Below, piece after piece: positions 59,501 to 64,000 of a DNA stretch of 64,000 bases. Positions within the stretch are counted from its first letter, which is position 1. Each line of letters begins with the position of its first letter. The stretch covers positions 138,501,977-138,565,976 of the forward strand of contig OY754332.1 of assembly GCA_963573305.1 (NCBI GenBank), given 5' to 3'. Origin of the DNA: Pyrrhosoma nymphula (taxonomy: Eukaryota; Arthropoda; Insecta; Odonata; Coenagrionidae). The position numbers were made by a program, and so were the translations under genes. Below the pieces are notes generated by a model. That model ran no database searches. It was given only the letters and a program-made list of their open reading frames with translations, and was not told the DNA's origin.

Positions 59501-62500
59501 TCCTGCAGACGTAACTCCTTCCGACTTTCCTTCTAGAAACTTAAGCAGCACTTTCAGCTGATATTTTTTGACTCATGTCGAGAATGAAAAAGGAGGAAAG
59601 CACACACTATGTAACCCCCGAGAAAAATACTAGCCGCACACAATGGACCCCTAGGGCGATAACCTAACTCATAACATCCCAATTTCGACGTTACAGAGCG
59701 CCCGAGAGCAGAACAACGCCCCTCGAATTTACGTACCTATTGGTTCTTTGCACTTCGCCGGCGCGTCTTAATGTCCACCCGTGAAATTTAACGCTTCAAG
59801 TGATCATGTAACTGGAAAGGGCGCCACAGAACGCCAAAAACGAGGCGCGTCATAAGGCTGGACAGGAAACCTGTCTTTCATGACATCTAGGAACATTATA
59901 TGCATACATGTGCCAATGGCCTAATACTCCGCCTTCTAACGACAGCAGTTGGATAAAATAGGTACCTACTCTGGGAGACTGCCATCCAGGGAAATTATGG
60001 AAAATTTTATTTATGATAAATTTTACAAGTCCTTTTTGGCGTCACCTCAAACGTTCAAGCTCCTGTGGAAATGTTATTTTTGCACGTCATTCCTTCACGT
60101 TAATAACAGCCGGATTTGGCCGTGTGTTTGTGTGAAATTTCGTTGAAAATGAGCGATTTTTAATGTTCGTCAAATATTTGAGGAAGTAACAGTTAGGCAA
60201 GCATTTCCCATGAAAGGCAGTCTTATCGGGTAGCAAAAATTGCGCGCCGTAGATAATTTTATTTACGATCGTGTTATGTTGTGTTGTTGTTTTTGTTCCG
60301 AAGAGAATCATAGAGAATAATGTTGTATGGTACGTGTTTTATGTTCAATAGCAGTTTAAGGCAGACTTATTGTATGCTGGAATTCCTAATTGTGGTGTAA
60401 AGTCACGTTTACCTCTTAATATTCTATGAGGTGATGAGTGAAGAGCCTAGTATGGTTTACATGTTCGTGATTTTGCTATACACGTGTTATGCCAAATGGA
60501 GGCTCATTCTGCAAGAAGTGCATACACATTTCGGGGCAGAGGATGGAAATGTGATAGCCTTTCGCAGTGCTGTATTCTACATATTATACTATTGGTAAAA
60601 TATTTTTTGGGTGTAGTGCTTTCTGAAGAAACGAAATGGTAATTCCTTCATGAAAGGGCTGAAAATACAACGCAGGCCTATAGTTGTATTGATTACGGCA
60701 TTTGTACATTTAATCACTTGATTGAGTTGAATTTTAATAGTTGGAATAGTTGAGGTAGTAATTACCTAATTTTTGAACGGCCAATTGGATTCACTGCAAT
60801 TAATGTATATTTAATTTGCGTAGTTACGCCGGCGTTGGTAACTTCACCTGAAGCTACATAATTGCAAGAGGCGAAGTTTTCGGGCGTTTCAGAGCGTGGC
60901 GTTATGAAGCACGGGATCTTACGTAATGTTCGTACACGACTCAACGCTGTGGAATGATTCCACTGGACATATTCCATCCAATCCGAGGGGAAGAAGCAGG
61001 GGAAAACGGTGGTTAATTCGCATTTATTTCCTCTTTTACGATAGGTTGTAAGGGAAGGAGAAGGACTGTAATGGCTTGGGGAAGATTGTGCTTACTTCGT
61101 GTTTCCCGAATGATACCACGTCAAAACAAACATATTTCCCTAGGTACTGATCTTCCAGCATACATCTCGTTCATCAATACCTTCCTAGAATAGGAAGAAG
61201 AGTTCGAAGTACGGGATCCTTTCTTGGAATATTGGATTGAGAAAGAAGAATTGGGGCATCTGGGGGAAGACTGTGCTGACTTGGAATTTTTTTAACAGTA
61301 GCAGGAGAAAACGAGATACATCTCGGCAGCTGCTGACTGTCGATCATGTATCTCGTACATGATGCAACTTCATTTTAGGCTACCTCCGCCGATACTTTCT
61401 TAACGTCATGACGAAGTGAGAACTTAGCTCTGAATTGCACTTCGTATGTTTATCCAACCAGATAGGTACCTATACCAAATTCTATATTCATTACTCCGCC
61501 AAACAATCGACGTAGCACCAAATGTTAAGATAAAATGAATTAGACGGATGAAAATGGAGAAGACGAAACAGGGACAAAATTTGACTCCGATGAAGTGTCG
61601 AAAAGGAAATTTCATCGGGAGTAAGGAGGGAGCGTACAAAATAACTAATTTTCGTACTTGCAGTTGAGGGTCAATTCTTCCATGTAGGATCTCCGTGGTG
61701 AAGTAAAATCATAGGGTAATCATAATTACTCGGTGGTAAAATCCCGCGTAAAATTTAAGCTTTGAACCACGTTCGGCGAAGCTTGGTGCAGATTTGTAAA
61801 GCGCGTAAATTAGGACCCGCGTTGCGAGAACCGTGTTTGGGGGAGATTCACAGTAGTAAACATTAAATGTGCTGCATGCCATCCCGCATCGAATGGCCTG
61901 GCAGAGAGGACAGTGGAGACAGTGAAAAAATGTATGCAAAATTTGACCCAAATGTCAATTTGATGCTGCATGTAACAGCGTTGGGATCCTTCTTTTCCCA
62001 CAAGATCCCTCACCACAATAAATAGAAATAGAGATAGCGAACACTTGACAGTTAATAATCCATTTAATTGTTCCAAAAGTATTGTACACATCAATTATAT
62101 TTATTGGGAAGCTTAGCATATTGTGGCATATAATTATAATTTCAGGCTACGCAAGGAATCCCTAATCTTCTTGCAAATAAAATTATAACTATAAAACAAC
62201 CATTTTCACAGAAGAGTTCATATATAATCATAAAGTACCTATACACATAGAATTTCACATATTACATTGTCCTTCAGATAATATTTCTATTAGTCATGTT
62301 TCCTTAGCTACCCAGTGGCAGGGATTTTCCCATGAGTAAATTAAACATTAGGCTACTTACAAATCATAATTACTTTCACTTACTTCAGAAGAGTCGCATA
62401 GATGTTGCATGAGAACTCTGGTAGCTGTCTCTGTTTTTATAAGTTCTGCTTCAGATCCTTTCACTAGAATAGCATTTGAGAAAAGCCTAGGGCCTTTCTT

Positions 62501-62623
62501 TAAAATTATATGAACATTATACTTCTCCTGAACCATTCCAATAATCTGAGATACTGGGTGAGGCGAAATATTCATTGGACTCATGGCAGGCAACTCAAAA
62601 CTAAATTTCACTGGCGTCAACAT
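26412..62623 (-). CDS. BicC: Bicaudal-C (BicC) gene, 3' eleven exons; 5' end outside window
   Basis: Eleven exons with AG/GT borders join in frame into 1812 nt (603 codons and a TGA): 62384-62623, 56230-56448, 44576-44741, 41973-42080, 39136-39432, 36005-36127, 35784-35909, 30556-30689, 30295-30481, 29754-29873, 26412-26503. Visible residues 1-80 are a KH-like domain, 81-153 a KH domain, 154-245 a second KH-like domain, 246-427 a Ser-rich linker, about 428-471 the conserved WSGFGFSRTMPE segment, and about 515-575 a SAM domain; the tail ends in HWGRYDF. Order and motifs match the Bicaudal-C family, cytoplasmic proteins that bind mRNA through KH domains, repress translation (partly through the CCR4-NOT deadenylase) and polymerise through SAM. 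The first visible exon begins inside the tandem KH region, so the N-terminal KH domains must lie beyond 64000. Introns range from 95 bp to about 11.5 kb and are full of transposons. The family assignment is very firm; individual exon borders are slightly less so. Confidence 0.95.
26504..29046. other. Last BicC intron, mostly unassigned
   Basis: AT-rich intron DNA without recognised coding exons. The only repeat seen is the MITE-like copy at 28126-28281. Confidence 0.4.
28126..28281. mobile_element. hAT-like MITE family copy (GGCGGATTAAGG), degraded
   Basis: Shares the left end GGCGGATTAAGG, the central TATGACAACCATTTTTCC and TACCAGGAAT words, and a CACTG right end with the copies at 40110 and 58416. 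Ends are too worn to show a target duplication. Confidence 0.65.
29059..29434 (-). mobile_element. 5S rRNA-derived SINE with 12-bp target duplication
   Basis: On the minus strand the head (29434-29341) reads like 5S rRNA: GCCATGTTGAAACACCGG, TCAGAACACCGAAGTTAAGT, GTTGGGCCCGGACAGTGG, TTGAATGGCTGACC, covering the A box, intermediate element and C box of the 5S internal promoter. A GC-rich unrelated body follows. Identical GCCATTAGGTAG flanks both sides (29047-29058 and 29435-29446), a target duplication typical of LINE-driven insertion. A 5S-type head defines SINE3-class elements, which are uncommon. It lies in the last BicC intron, in the same orientation as the gene. Confidence 0.92.
29754..29873 (-). 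CDS. BicC: BicC exon: SAM domain core
   Basis: 120 nt, phase 1 at both ends, acceptor TCAAATCTGCAG and donor GTATGTAC. It encodes LFTSEELDMDTFMTLDDNDL and RELGISTYNARIKILRTIAG. The DLRELGI and ARxKIL segments are the core of a polymerising SAM domain as in Bicaudal-C. Confidence 0.96.
30001..30200. repeat. TGTACA-rich low-complexity tract in a BicC intron
   Basis: About 200 bp built from palindromic words such as TGTACA, GTGTACAC and ATATATAT. It fills much of the short intron between the two SAM exons (29874-30294). Confidence 0.8.
30295..30481 (-). CDS. BicC: BicC exon: start of SAM domain
   Basis: 187 nt, phase 0 to phase 1, acceptor TGCTATTTAG and donor GTAGGTATC. It encodes NLGDQVWGEQSYFPLAYN and later GNTDDIILLLEDIGLERYS, the first helices of SAM. 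The split Tyr codon is completed at 29873, giving a gap-free match to the family across the junction. Confidence 0.92.
30556..30689 (-). CDS. BicC: BicC exon: conserved WSGFGFSRTMPE segment
   Basis: 134 nt, phase 1 to phase 0, acceptor TTTTTTTACAG and donor GTGAGTTT. It encodes SKLRVPNALWSGFGFSRTMP and ESVLKTC. The WSGxGFSxxMP block just before SAM is one of the most conserved Bicaudal-C signatures outside the folded domains. Confidence 0.95.
31212..31515 (-). mobile_element. tRNA-derived SINE, foldback arrangement (copy 2)
   Basis: 31248-31320 on the minus strand is a 73-bp tRNA-like sequence: A box TAGCTTAACTAGTAGAGC, B box GGTTCGAATCC, and matching acceptor arms GCCTGG/CCAGGC. Left arm 31212-31254 and right arm 31409-31452 are inverted copies (ATTGTGTG...AATCATTCGCCTGG), and the right side carries the long tail to CAGTTCTTTG (31512). 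The body between is 88 bp. Confidence 0.82.
31963..34179 (-). mobile_element. hAT element, 2.2 kb, with transposase relic and 8-bp duplication
   Basis: Ends TAAGCTGAGGACATT and AATGTCCTCAGCTTA; target duplication GTTATGGC at 31955-31962 and 34180-34187. Many TAGGCA/TAGGCAC words lie within 130 bp of both ends, likely transposase-binding repeats. On the minus strand about 33800-33640 PLSIAEFKGRS and PVLILWGTWLNTALY resemble the PLPPxPVLTRWGTWLxAxxYY block of a hAT-like transposase family. The rest of the transposase is missing or unreadable. Confidence 0.88.
33706..33750. repeat. Perfect 21-bp inverted repeat inside the hAT element
   Basis: Arms 33706-33726 and 33730-33750 (GGCAGATCAACTTCAGGCA and complement) with a 3-bp spacer AAC. 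It interrupts the transposase relic by inverted duplication of part of its coding sequence. Confidence 0.85.
34401..35540. mobile_element. Non-autonomous TIR element with internal minisatellite
   Basis: The left end GTCTATTTCGGTAACAACTG and the complement of the right end GTCTATTTCAGTAACAATAA stay similar for about 40 bp, including TGTTCGCTGTC/TGTTCGTTGTC. No target duplication is clear and no protein is encoded. The interior is full of GAACAGxCAxC and AACAGGCAG words, organised in part as a tandem array. Confidence 0.7.
34614..34925. repeat. About 70-bp minisatellite, 4-5 units
   Basis: Units start near AGACTTAACAGGCAGG, AGGCACTCAACTGGCAGG, AGATTTTCTACAGGCAGG, AGACTCAACAGGCAG and AGAATTTCAACAGGCAGG, each ending in GGGAACAAAxxGACAACAG. 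Units diverge by 20 percent or more. Located within the TIR element 34401-35540. Confidence 0.75.
35784..35909 (-). CDS. BicC: BicC exon: linker (KKLCYESIKPLAVK)
   Basis: 126 nt, phase 1 at both ends, acceptor TTTATTCTAG and donor GTAAGTTT. It encodes SSRPVSGFSMAEPWQQEVR and FKKLCYESIKPLAVK. The last part lines up with the YEQKKLLATKAM segment of vertebrate BICC1. It lies only 95 bp from the preceding exon, the shortest intron seen. Confidence 0.9.
36005..36127 (-). CDS. BicC: BicC exon: linker (SSLSSPTGRQ)
   Basis: 123 nt, phase 1 at both ends, acceptor ACTTTTTCAG and donor GTGAGTTC. It encodes GEDNSPASSSMSSLSSPTG, RQLHSSRSICFQ and GIDSGYGETC, part of the linker. The first 67 nt, with about 80 bp of upstream intron, occur again as an inverted copy at 43830-43974 in another intron of this gene. 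Confidence 0.9.
36207..39135. other. BicC intron, mostly unassigned
   Basis: Holds a patch of repeated TTCAATTGAA-like words (about 37005-37140), a small hairpin with arms ATCAGGTTGATT (about 37352-37395), and at 37800-38600 a GC-richer plus-strand segment with an ATG (MASTER then GGTAAAC) and MAEIDIPDISLLQ, ending in AATAAA at about 38578. The latter could be a pseudogene or 5' exon but I cannot identify it. Confidence 0.35.
39136..39432 (-). CDS. BicC: BicC exon: Ser/Thr-rich linker
   Basis: 297 nt, phase 1 at both ends, acceptor ATCTTTGCAG and donor GTAACG. The 99 residues are low complexity, rich in Ser, Thr, Asn and acidic residues (for example LSSDSSGEKPSD and CESLLSDTEDTKNSS). This fits the disordered linker between the KH and SAM regions. 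It is assigned by continuous frame and position rather than by sequence similarity. Confidence 0.85.
40110..40245. mobile_element. hAT-like MITE, 136 bp
   Basis: Ends CAGTGGCTGATTAAGG and CCTTAATCCACCACTG are complementary at 15 of 16 positions. Flanks GAGTACAG (40102-40109) and GATTACAG (40246-40253) differ at one base, fitting an 8-bp hAT duplication. Same family as 28126 and 58416. Confidence 0.85.
40915..40965 (-). ncRNA. Hammerhead ribozyme motif, Penelope-element type
   Basis: Minus strand: stem I GTAC, core CTGAAGA (40958-40952), stem II GACAC-CAAT-GTGTC, GAAAC (40936-40932), loop-less stem III ACT/AGT, cleavage after GTC (40929-40927), then GTAC closing stem I. All invariant core bases of a type I hammerhead are present. 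The 3-bp stem III is typical of minimal Penelope/retrozyme hammerheads, which act best as dimers. It is the cleanest of the copies in the window. Confidence 0.8.
40966..41520 (-). other. Possible Penelope-like element 3' remnant
   Basis: G-rich (plus strand) 40990-41250, then 41270-41450 with a minus-strand frame containing TNKAFEFTYETIFSEHQSHE. Its place upstream of the hammerhead in element orientation suggests the end of a Penelope-like ORF and its untranslated region, but no reverse-transcriptase or GIY-YIG motif can be read. Confidence 0.3.
41973..42080 (-). CDS. BicC: BicC exon: second KH-like domain, end
   Basis: 108 nt, phase 1 at both ends, acceptor ATGTTTCAG and donor GTGAGTGA. It encodes NLYKARQLLLNSSEPP, the final helix of the KH-like domain (NMYEARK in vertebrates), followed by PLSYLGVDPFLKSPG, the start of the variable linker. 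Confidence 0.93.
42360..42440. repeat. Degraded tRNA-like SINE fragment
   Basis: GTGAAATTCTGCATGGGAAAAGCATTCACCTTGACCAGGACT resembles the AAATTCACAGTG...CATTCGCCTGGACTGGGA stretch of the tRNA-derived SINE (parts only, for example AAAAGCATTCACCTTGACC). The rest is unrecognisable. Confidence 0.45.
43830..43974 (+). pseudogene. Inverted partial copy of a BicC exon inside a BicC intron
   Basis: Positions 43908-43974 match the first 67 nt of the BicC exon at 36061-36127 at 64 of 67 bases, but on the opposite strand. The match runs on upstream through the splice acceptor (GTACTTTTTCAG) and about 80 bp of intron. Because intron is included, this is a DNA-level duplication with inversion, not a retrocopy. 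The gene's own transcript would carry it as antisense to its source exon. The match stops after GACAGTTGCA. Confidence 0.9.
44160..44246 (-). mobile_element. tRNA-like SINE head, second family
   Basis: The minus strand reads GTTGGTGTAGTGGATGGTGT (A box like) and GGTTTAAGTCCTGGTCGAGG (B box like) about 40 bp apart, then a region rich in GGTTTTCCC. It resembles the other tRNA-derived SINE only in promoter layout, so it is probably a separate family. Confidence 0.5.
44576..44741 (-). CDS. BicC: BicC exon: second KH-like domain, first part
   Basis: 166 nt, starts in phase 0 and ends in phase 1. The acceptor reads TTATTCCAG and the donor GTAATTAC. It encodes GSLPLVLRFDVWEEQ, MQLLDVKVSALFKHK and YSVCVKGLERNA. 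The LPLVLxFD start and the VKxxERNA end are hallmarks of the last KH-like domain of Bicaudal-C. The codon split at the donor is completed by the exon at 42 kb. Confidence 0.95.
44742..46707. other. BicC intron, unassigned
   Basis: No coding or element signature recognised. A 21-bp tandem duplication (CTTCATGTAGAGTTTTCAAAA) lies at about 46538-46580. Confidence 0.35.
46858..48105. mobile_element. Nested TIR element (CCCAAGCAGCAGA ends)
   Basis: Left end CCCAAGCAGCAGATAATGT; the right end at 48105 reads as complement CCCAAGTAGCAGACAATGT. An additional internal right-type end (complement CCCAAGCAGCAGAGGATAT) finishes at 47985. The interior is made of ATATCCATAxAATATCC words in both orientations. 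Ends resemble those of the outer element (CCCWAGYAGCA), so both belong to one group. Confidence 0.75.
47775..47900. repeat. 50-bp tandem repeat, about 2.5 units
   Basis: CTATGTxACGTTATTTTTAC recurs with exactly 50-bp spacing at 47788 and 47838, and partially at 47888. It is part of the nested TIR element. Confidence 0.85.
48398..48429. repeat. Perfect 32-bp palindrome
   Basis: The sequence is its own reverse complement about the centre CCTATAGG, with arms extending out to TATTAATGG. It lies in the outer TIR element, between the nested element and its right end. Confidence 0.85.
49452..50802. other. Unassigned BicC intron DNA
   Basis: From about 49730 to 50700 base composition is less AT-rich than around it and CpG words are common (GTCGCGCGCAG). 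No reading frame with a known motif was found, and it may be an unrecognised element. Confidence 0.3.
50810..51180 (+). repeat. Left long terminal inverted repeat
   Basis: Matches the reverse complement of 54020-54378 with scattered substitutions. Both repeats can be read as the same 65-70 codon open frame (LGSIGKRKGVAQRLQIMEKS), but this is probably chance since it lies in the repeat. Confidence 0.85.
51450..53640 (-). pseudogene. Transposase relic of unnamed family (CDTASVNT / CRQHMFELVL)
   Basis: In order on the minus strand: LANTFDIGHINAMDMIKLEE (about 53440), VRMRIRLLLEKEITS and HRSAAHIITATAKATADALG (about 53000), RLARRLPVILSG, TPLGVPEFESGTG, VCCDTASVNTDEHIGG, KFMCRQHMFELVLVAV (52700-52400), then GDYKGLLEQTIMFLGG, KKPGAIHKAR (about 52000), and ADLQFLQVLAQ (about 51790). 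The D-x2-x2-N and C-x2-H pattern recalls the RNase-H-like core of hAT/MULE-type transposases, and I recognise the block set as a protein repeated in arthropod and cnidarian genomes, but cannot name it. Frame shifts and stops show it is dead. Its place between TIRs makes transposase the natural role. Confidence 0.72.
54020..54378 (-). repeat. Right long terminal inverted repeat
   Basis: Inverted partner of 50810-51180. The outermost conserved bases are AGGGTGATTAC. Confidence 0.85.
54386..55435. other. Unassigned BicC intron DNA
   Basis: AT-rich except for the first 300 bp; no coding or RNA feature recognised. CCCCCGGATGATCCCGGG near 54425 is a short palindromic GC word. Confidence 0.3.
55436..55678. 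mobile_element. tRNA-derived SINE, head-to-head inverted pair (copy 3)
   Basis: Left half (minus) runs from tail TTCAAAGAACTGCGGAACTG through CACAATTGTG to the B box complement GGATTCGAACC; right half (plus, from about 55591) repeats GATTTCGCGCC...GGTTCGAATCC, CCAGTCCAGGCGAATGATTT and CACAATTGTG. The halves are near-exact reverse complements for about 85 bp, so the locus forms a large palindrome. The tRNA-like head is split at the centre (TTATCAGTGAG). Confidence 0.85.
56230..56448 (-). CDS. BicC: BicC exon: KH domain
   Basis: 219 nt, phase 0 at both ends, acceptor TTTTTTTAAAG and donor GTAAGTG. It encodes VQMTMEISPHHHSIVRG, NLKTIMMQTS, VIIFPDA and STVTISGSIHNVYLAKQRLV, matching the KH domain between the two KH-like domains of Bicaudal-C. 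At the usual GXXG RNA-contact loop the sequence reads G-V-S-S, so the second glycine is missing. This could weaken RNA binding by this copy or be normal for the lineage. Confidence 0.94.
56870..57885 (+). pseudogene. Ty3/Gypsy pol fragment: RNase H and integrase
   Basis: Plus strand: a broken YSQIHQEALAI-like start, then FVAESSLELVTDHKP, MLHHRTLRRSFQLRAYDFVL and TYRPGKKHANY of RNase H (56905-57165); LMAKIDKEIEEWVLSCPSWC, RPNPR and PWNVPEKPWSRLHLDYAGSI of integrase, VIDVFSNGVEMAETI and GIPDHLVTDDGPAFKEFRQF (57510-57865). It ends at the integrase core. Frame shifts and stops are common, and no LTRs were found. Confidence 0.88.
57886..58415. other. Unassigned DNA
   Basis: No recognised feature. 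It follows the Gypsy fragment and may include its unrecognisable remainder. Confidence 0.3.
58416..58580. mobile_element. hAT-like MITE, 165 bp
   Basis: Ends CAGTGGCGGGTTAAG and CTTAATCCATCACTTG, internal TATGACCACCATTTTTCC and TACCAGGAAT, same family as 40110 and 28126. TTAGCAA and TTTGCAA at the two borders hint at the target duplication. Confidence 0.8.
58830..59200 (-). pseudogene. pogo/Tigger-like transposase C-terminal relic
   Basis: On the minus strand, with frame changes: a VEELLKSPEEELTVNELKG stretch, then DSEPEKPKLTAALLENVL and QQAEHLKQVPLEFDATVERS. An acidic linker followed by LEx(A/G)xHLxx..DxxxERS is typical of the end of pogo/Tigger (jerky-like) transposases. No DDE core or ends were seen. 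Confidence 0.45.
59210..62383. other. BicC intron, unassigned
   Basis: No recognisable coding, RNA or repeat feature. The short open frames on both strands are at chance level. The stretch 59440-61000 is somewhat less AT-rich than the flanking introns. Confidence 0.35.
62384..62623 (-). CDS. BicC: BicC exon: first KH-like (KHL) domain
   Basis: 240 nt, phase 0 at both ends. The acceptor TTTTCCAG ends at 62624 and the donor GTAAGTGAAA follows 62384. It encodes VKFSFELP and then a KH-like fold with KYNVHIILKKGPRLF, ILVKGSEAEL and ATRVLMQHL. This matches the KH-like domain that follows KH2 in Bicaudal-C and, like it, lacks a GXXG loop. The ATG at the exon start is internal, not the translation start, because in the family this segment follows two KH domains. 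Confidence 0.93.
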
Positions 62624-64000
62624 CTGGAAAACAATATTTGGAAAGCAATTGCATAATTCATTTCTCAACTTTCACAATACATTAGTTCTGGAAACAATAT
62701 AATAAGTCTCACAATTTCCAAAAACTAATGATACACCACAGTCAAGAATATCTATACTGAAAGCAATCCGTATATCCCATTTGAAAATTGTGAAGGTTAT
62801 AAAGTAAGAATAAAAAGAGGAAAATATAGGAGATAAATATTAATTTTTTTAAAAGGTAAATTAAGTTAATCTAGGGAACATTTGGTTTACCACGGCCTAT
62901 TTATTTCAGCAGCCCTAGACCCCCCTCACAACCTGCTGTGGTGCCAGAAAGGTGGAGACTTGGTGCCTATGCCTGAGCTCAGCTCGGTCAGTGGGTAGTA
63001 CATATTGGCAGAAGTGGATTGATAACGTTACAACTAAACTAGCATGTGATTTATTTTCATTACTTTAATTCATTACTAACGACTTGGACTTTGCATTTGA
63101 TCGGCTTTGATTTGGTTCCGTCTTTCATTTGGGCACAAATAGTGCTTTATAAATAAAGTAAGGTAGAAGTTTTGCTTTTTACCATCATTTCAAGACTTTT
63201 TATGGGCTGGTTGGTTACATATTTTTGGCACGAAGTTGAGATTCTACCTCAGAAAAGAAGGGTGATCAATCCAGTTAGACCATAACTAAAATGTCTCTCT
63301 ATAGCGTCTTCATCCATATTACGAAATATTTCACATCACAAGTACAACATTTAATACAGCTTTTAAATTAACTAACTTTTGATACGAATTCAGCAAGATT
63401 CATTCCATCTATCTGAGTGATGCATCGAGTCTATGAGCATTTCATTTCGTTACCATATTAGTAGTAAATTTCTGACTAAAAACAACGAATAAGTCTCAAA
63501 TAGGACATATATATTTCATTCTTTATTCTAAGTGATGTGTTTGTAATTACAGTCGTATAAATATTATATTAATGTTATATATATTAACTAGAAGCGGTAA
63601 CCGGCTTAGCACGGGAAGCTGTGAATTAATTGCACCGATAATGCATAAAAGAACCGGGCTAATGTTGAGAATTTAACATTTTATCGGCTAAAAAAAATTA
63701 TACATGACATGAAATTTCAGGTTTAATTTAGAGAATATTTTAAATCGCATTTTTTATAGATATTTTAGAAGAAGAGAAAAACATAAGGTACAAAAACCAC
63801 ATATTTGGTAACATTATTACCCAATCTTGGCCCAGAAATAATGCTAAATAATATTTATAAGGGTAAGATGATCATGCCCGTTGAATTTTATTGGGAGATG
63901 CCATTTACCTTTATCAATATGAATCAACGCGTGCTATATTCACTATACAGGTAGGTACTACTATCTATCAGTCATTAACCGCCTGTTGGAACTTCAAAGT
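62624..64000. other. BicC intron upstream of the first visible exon
   Basis: AT-rich with no KH-type coding sequence on the minus strand, so the preceding exon lies outside the window. Confidence 0.5.

Noticed and set aside
62621..62623. ATG at the first visible BicC exon as the protein start
   Set aside because: It sits exactly at a splice acceptor, and family members have two further KH domains before this segment.
1..64000. CRISPR arrays, bacterial operons, phage or organelle genes
   Set aside because: No regularly spaced repeats with unique spacers, no bacterial gene starts and no organelle coding sequence are visible; splice structure and element content are those of an animal nuclear genome.

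Overview
The window looks like nuclear DNA of an arthropod, most likely an insect. The sequence is AT-rich, genes are split by GT-AG introns, and about half of it consists of recognisable transposable elements of typically animal kinds: CR1-, I/Jockey- and R4/Dong-like LINEs, Copia, Gypsy and BEL/Pao LTR elements, hAT elements, tRNA- and 5S-derived SINEs, and hammerhead-bearing Penelope-type ends. No bacterial features (operons, CRISPR, Shine-Dalgarno sites) are present.

Only one host gene is clearly supported: the Bicaudal-C (BicC) orthologue on the minus strand. Eleven exons between 62623 and 26412 join with matching phases into 1812 nt, giving 603 codons plus a stop. They encode a KH-like domain, a KH domain, a second KH-like domain, a Ser-rich linker, the conserved WSGxGF segment, a SAM domain and a short basic C-terminus. 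The exons for the N-terminal KH domains lie beyond base 64000. The 3' UTR probably reaches about 25.3 kb. The product should be a cytoplasmic RNA-binding translational regulator.

Layout: 1-1.9 kb, hAT and LINE relics. 3.5-11.4 kb, a minus-strand CR1-like LINE split by a full-length Copia element (4003-8779, 177/178-bp LTRs, 5-bp target duplication), which itself carries a small LINE insertion. 12.2-12.7 kb, a hAT MITE. 13.5-16.5 kb, inverted repeats: a tRNA-like SINE, hammerhead-ribozyme palindromes and a 5S-derived SINE. 16.6-17.4 kb, a hAT transposase relic. 17.5-19.4 kb, a BEL/Pao pol relic. 19.4-20.6 kb, the 5' part of an I/Jockey-like LINE. 20.8-24.5 kb, head-to-tail fragments of a LINE with a restriction-like endonuclease, sitting in TAA repeats. 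25.3-64 kb, BicC, whose introns hold a 5S SINE with a 12-bp target duplication, a 2.2-kb hAT element with an 8-bp duplication, a 1.1-kb TIR element containing a minisatellite, an inverted copy of a BicC exon, two nested TIR elements with related ends (46.7-49.5 kb), a 3.6-kb transposon with about 360-bp terminal inverted repeats and a decayed transposase of a family I cannot name (50.8-54.4 kb), a foldback tRNA-like SINE, a Gypsy fragment and a pogo/Tigger-like relic.

All mobile-element coding regions are broken by stops, frameshifts or truncation, so none appears autonomous. The most unusual items are the face-to-face hammerhead motifs, the long-TIR transposon at 50.8-54.4 kb, the 5S-derived SINEs, and the antisense exon copy inside BicC. 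All identifications come from reading the sequence; no database search was run.
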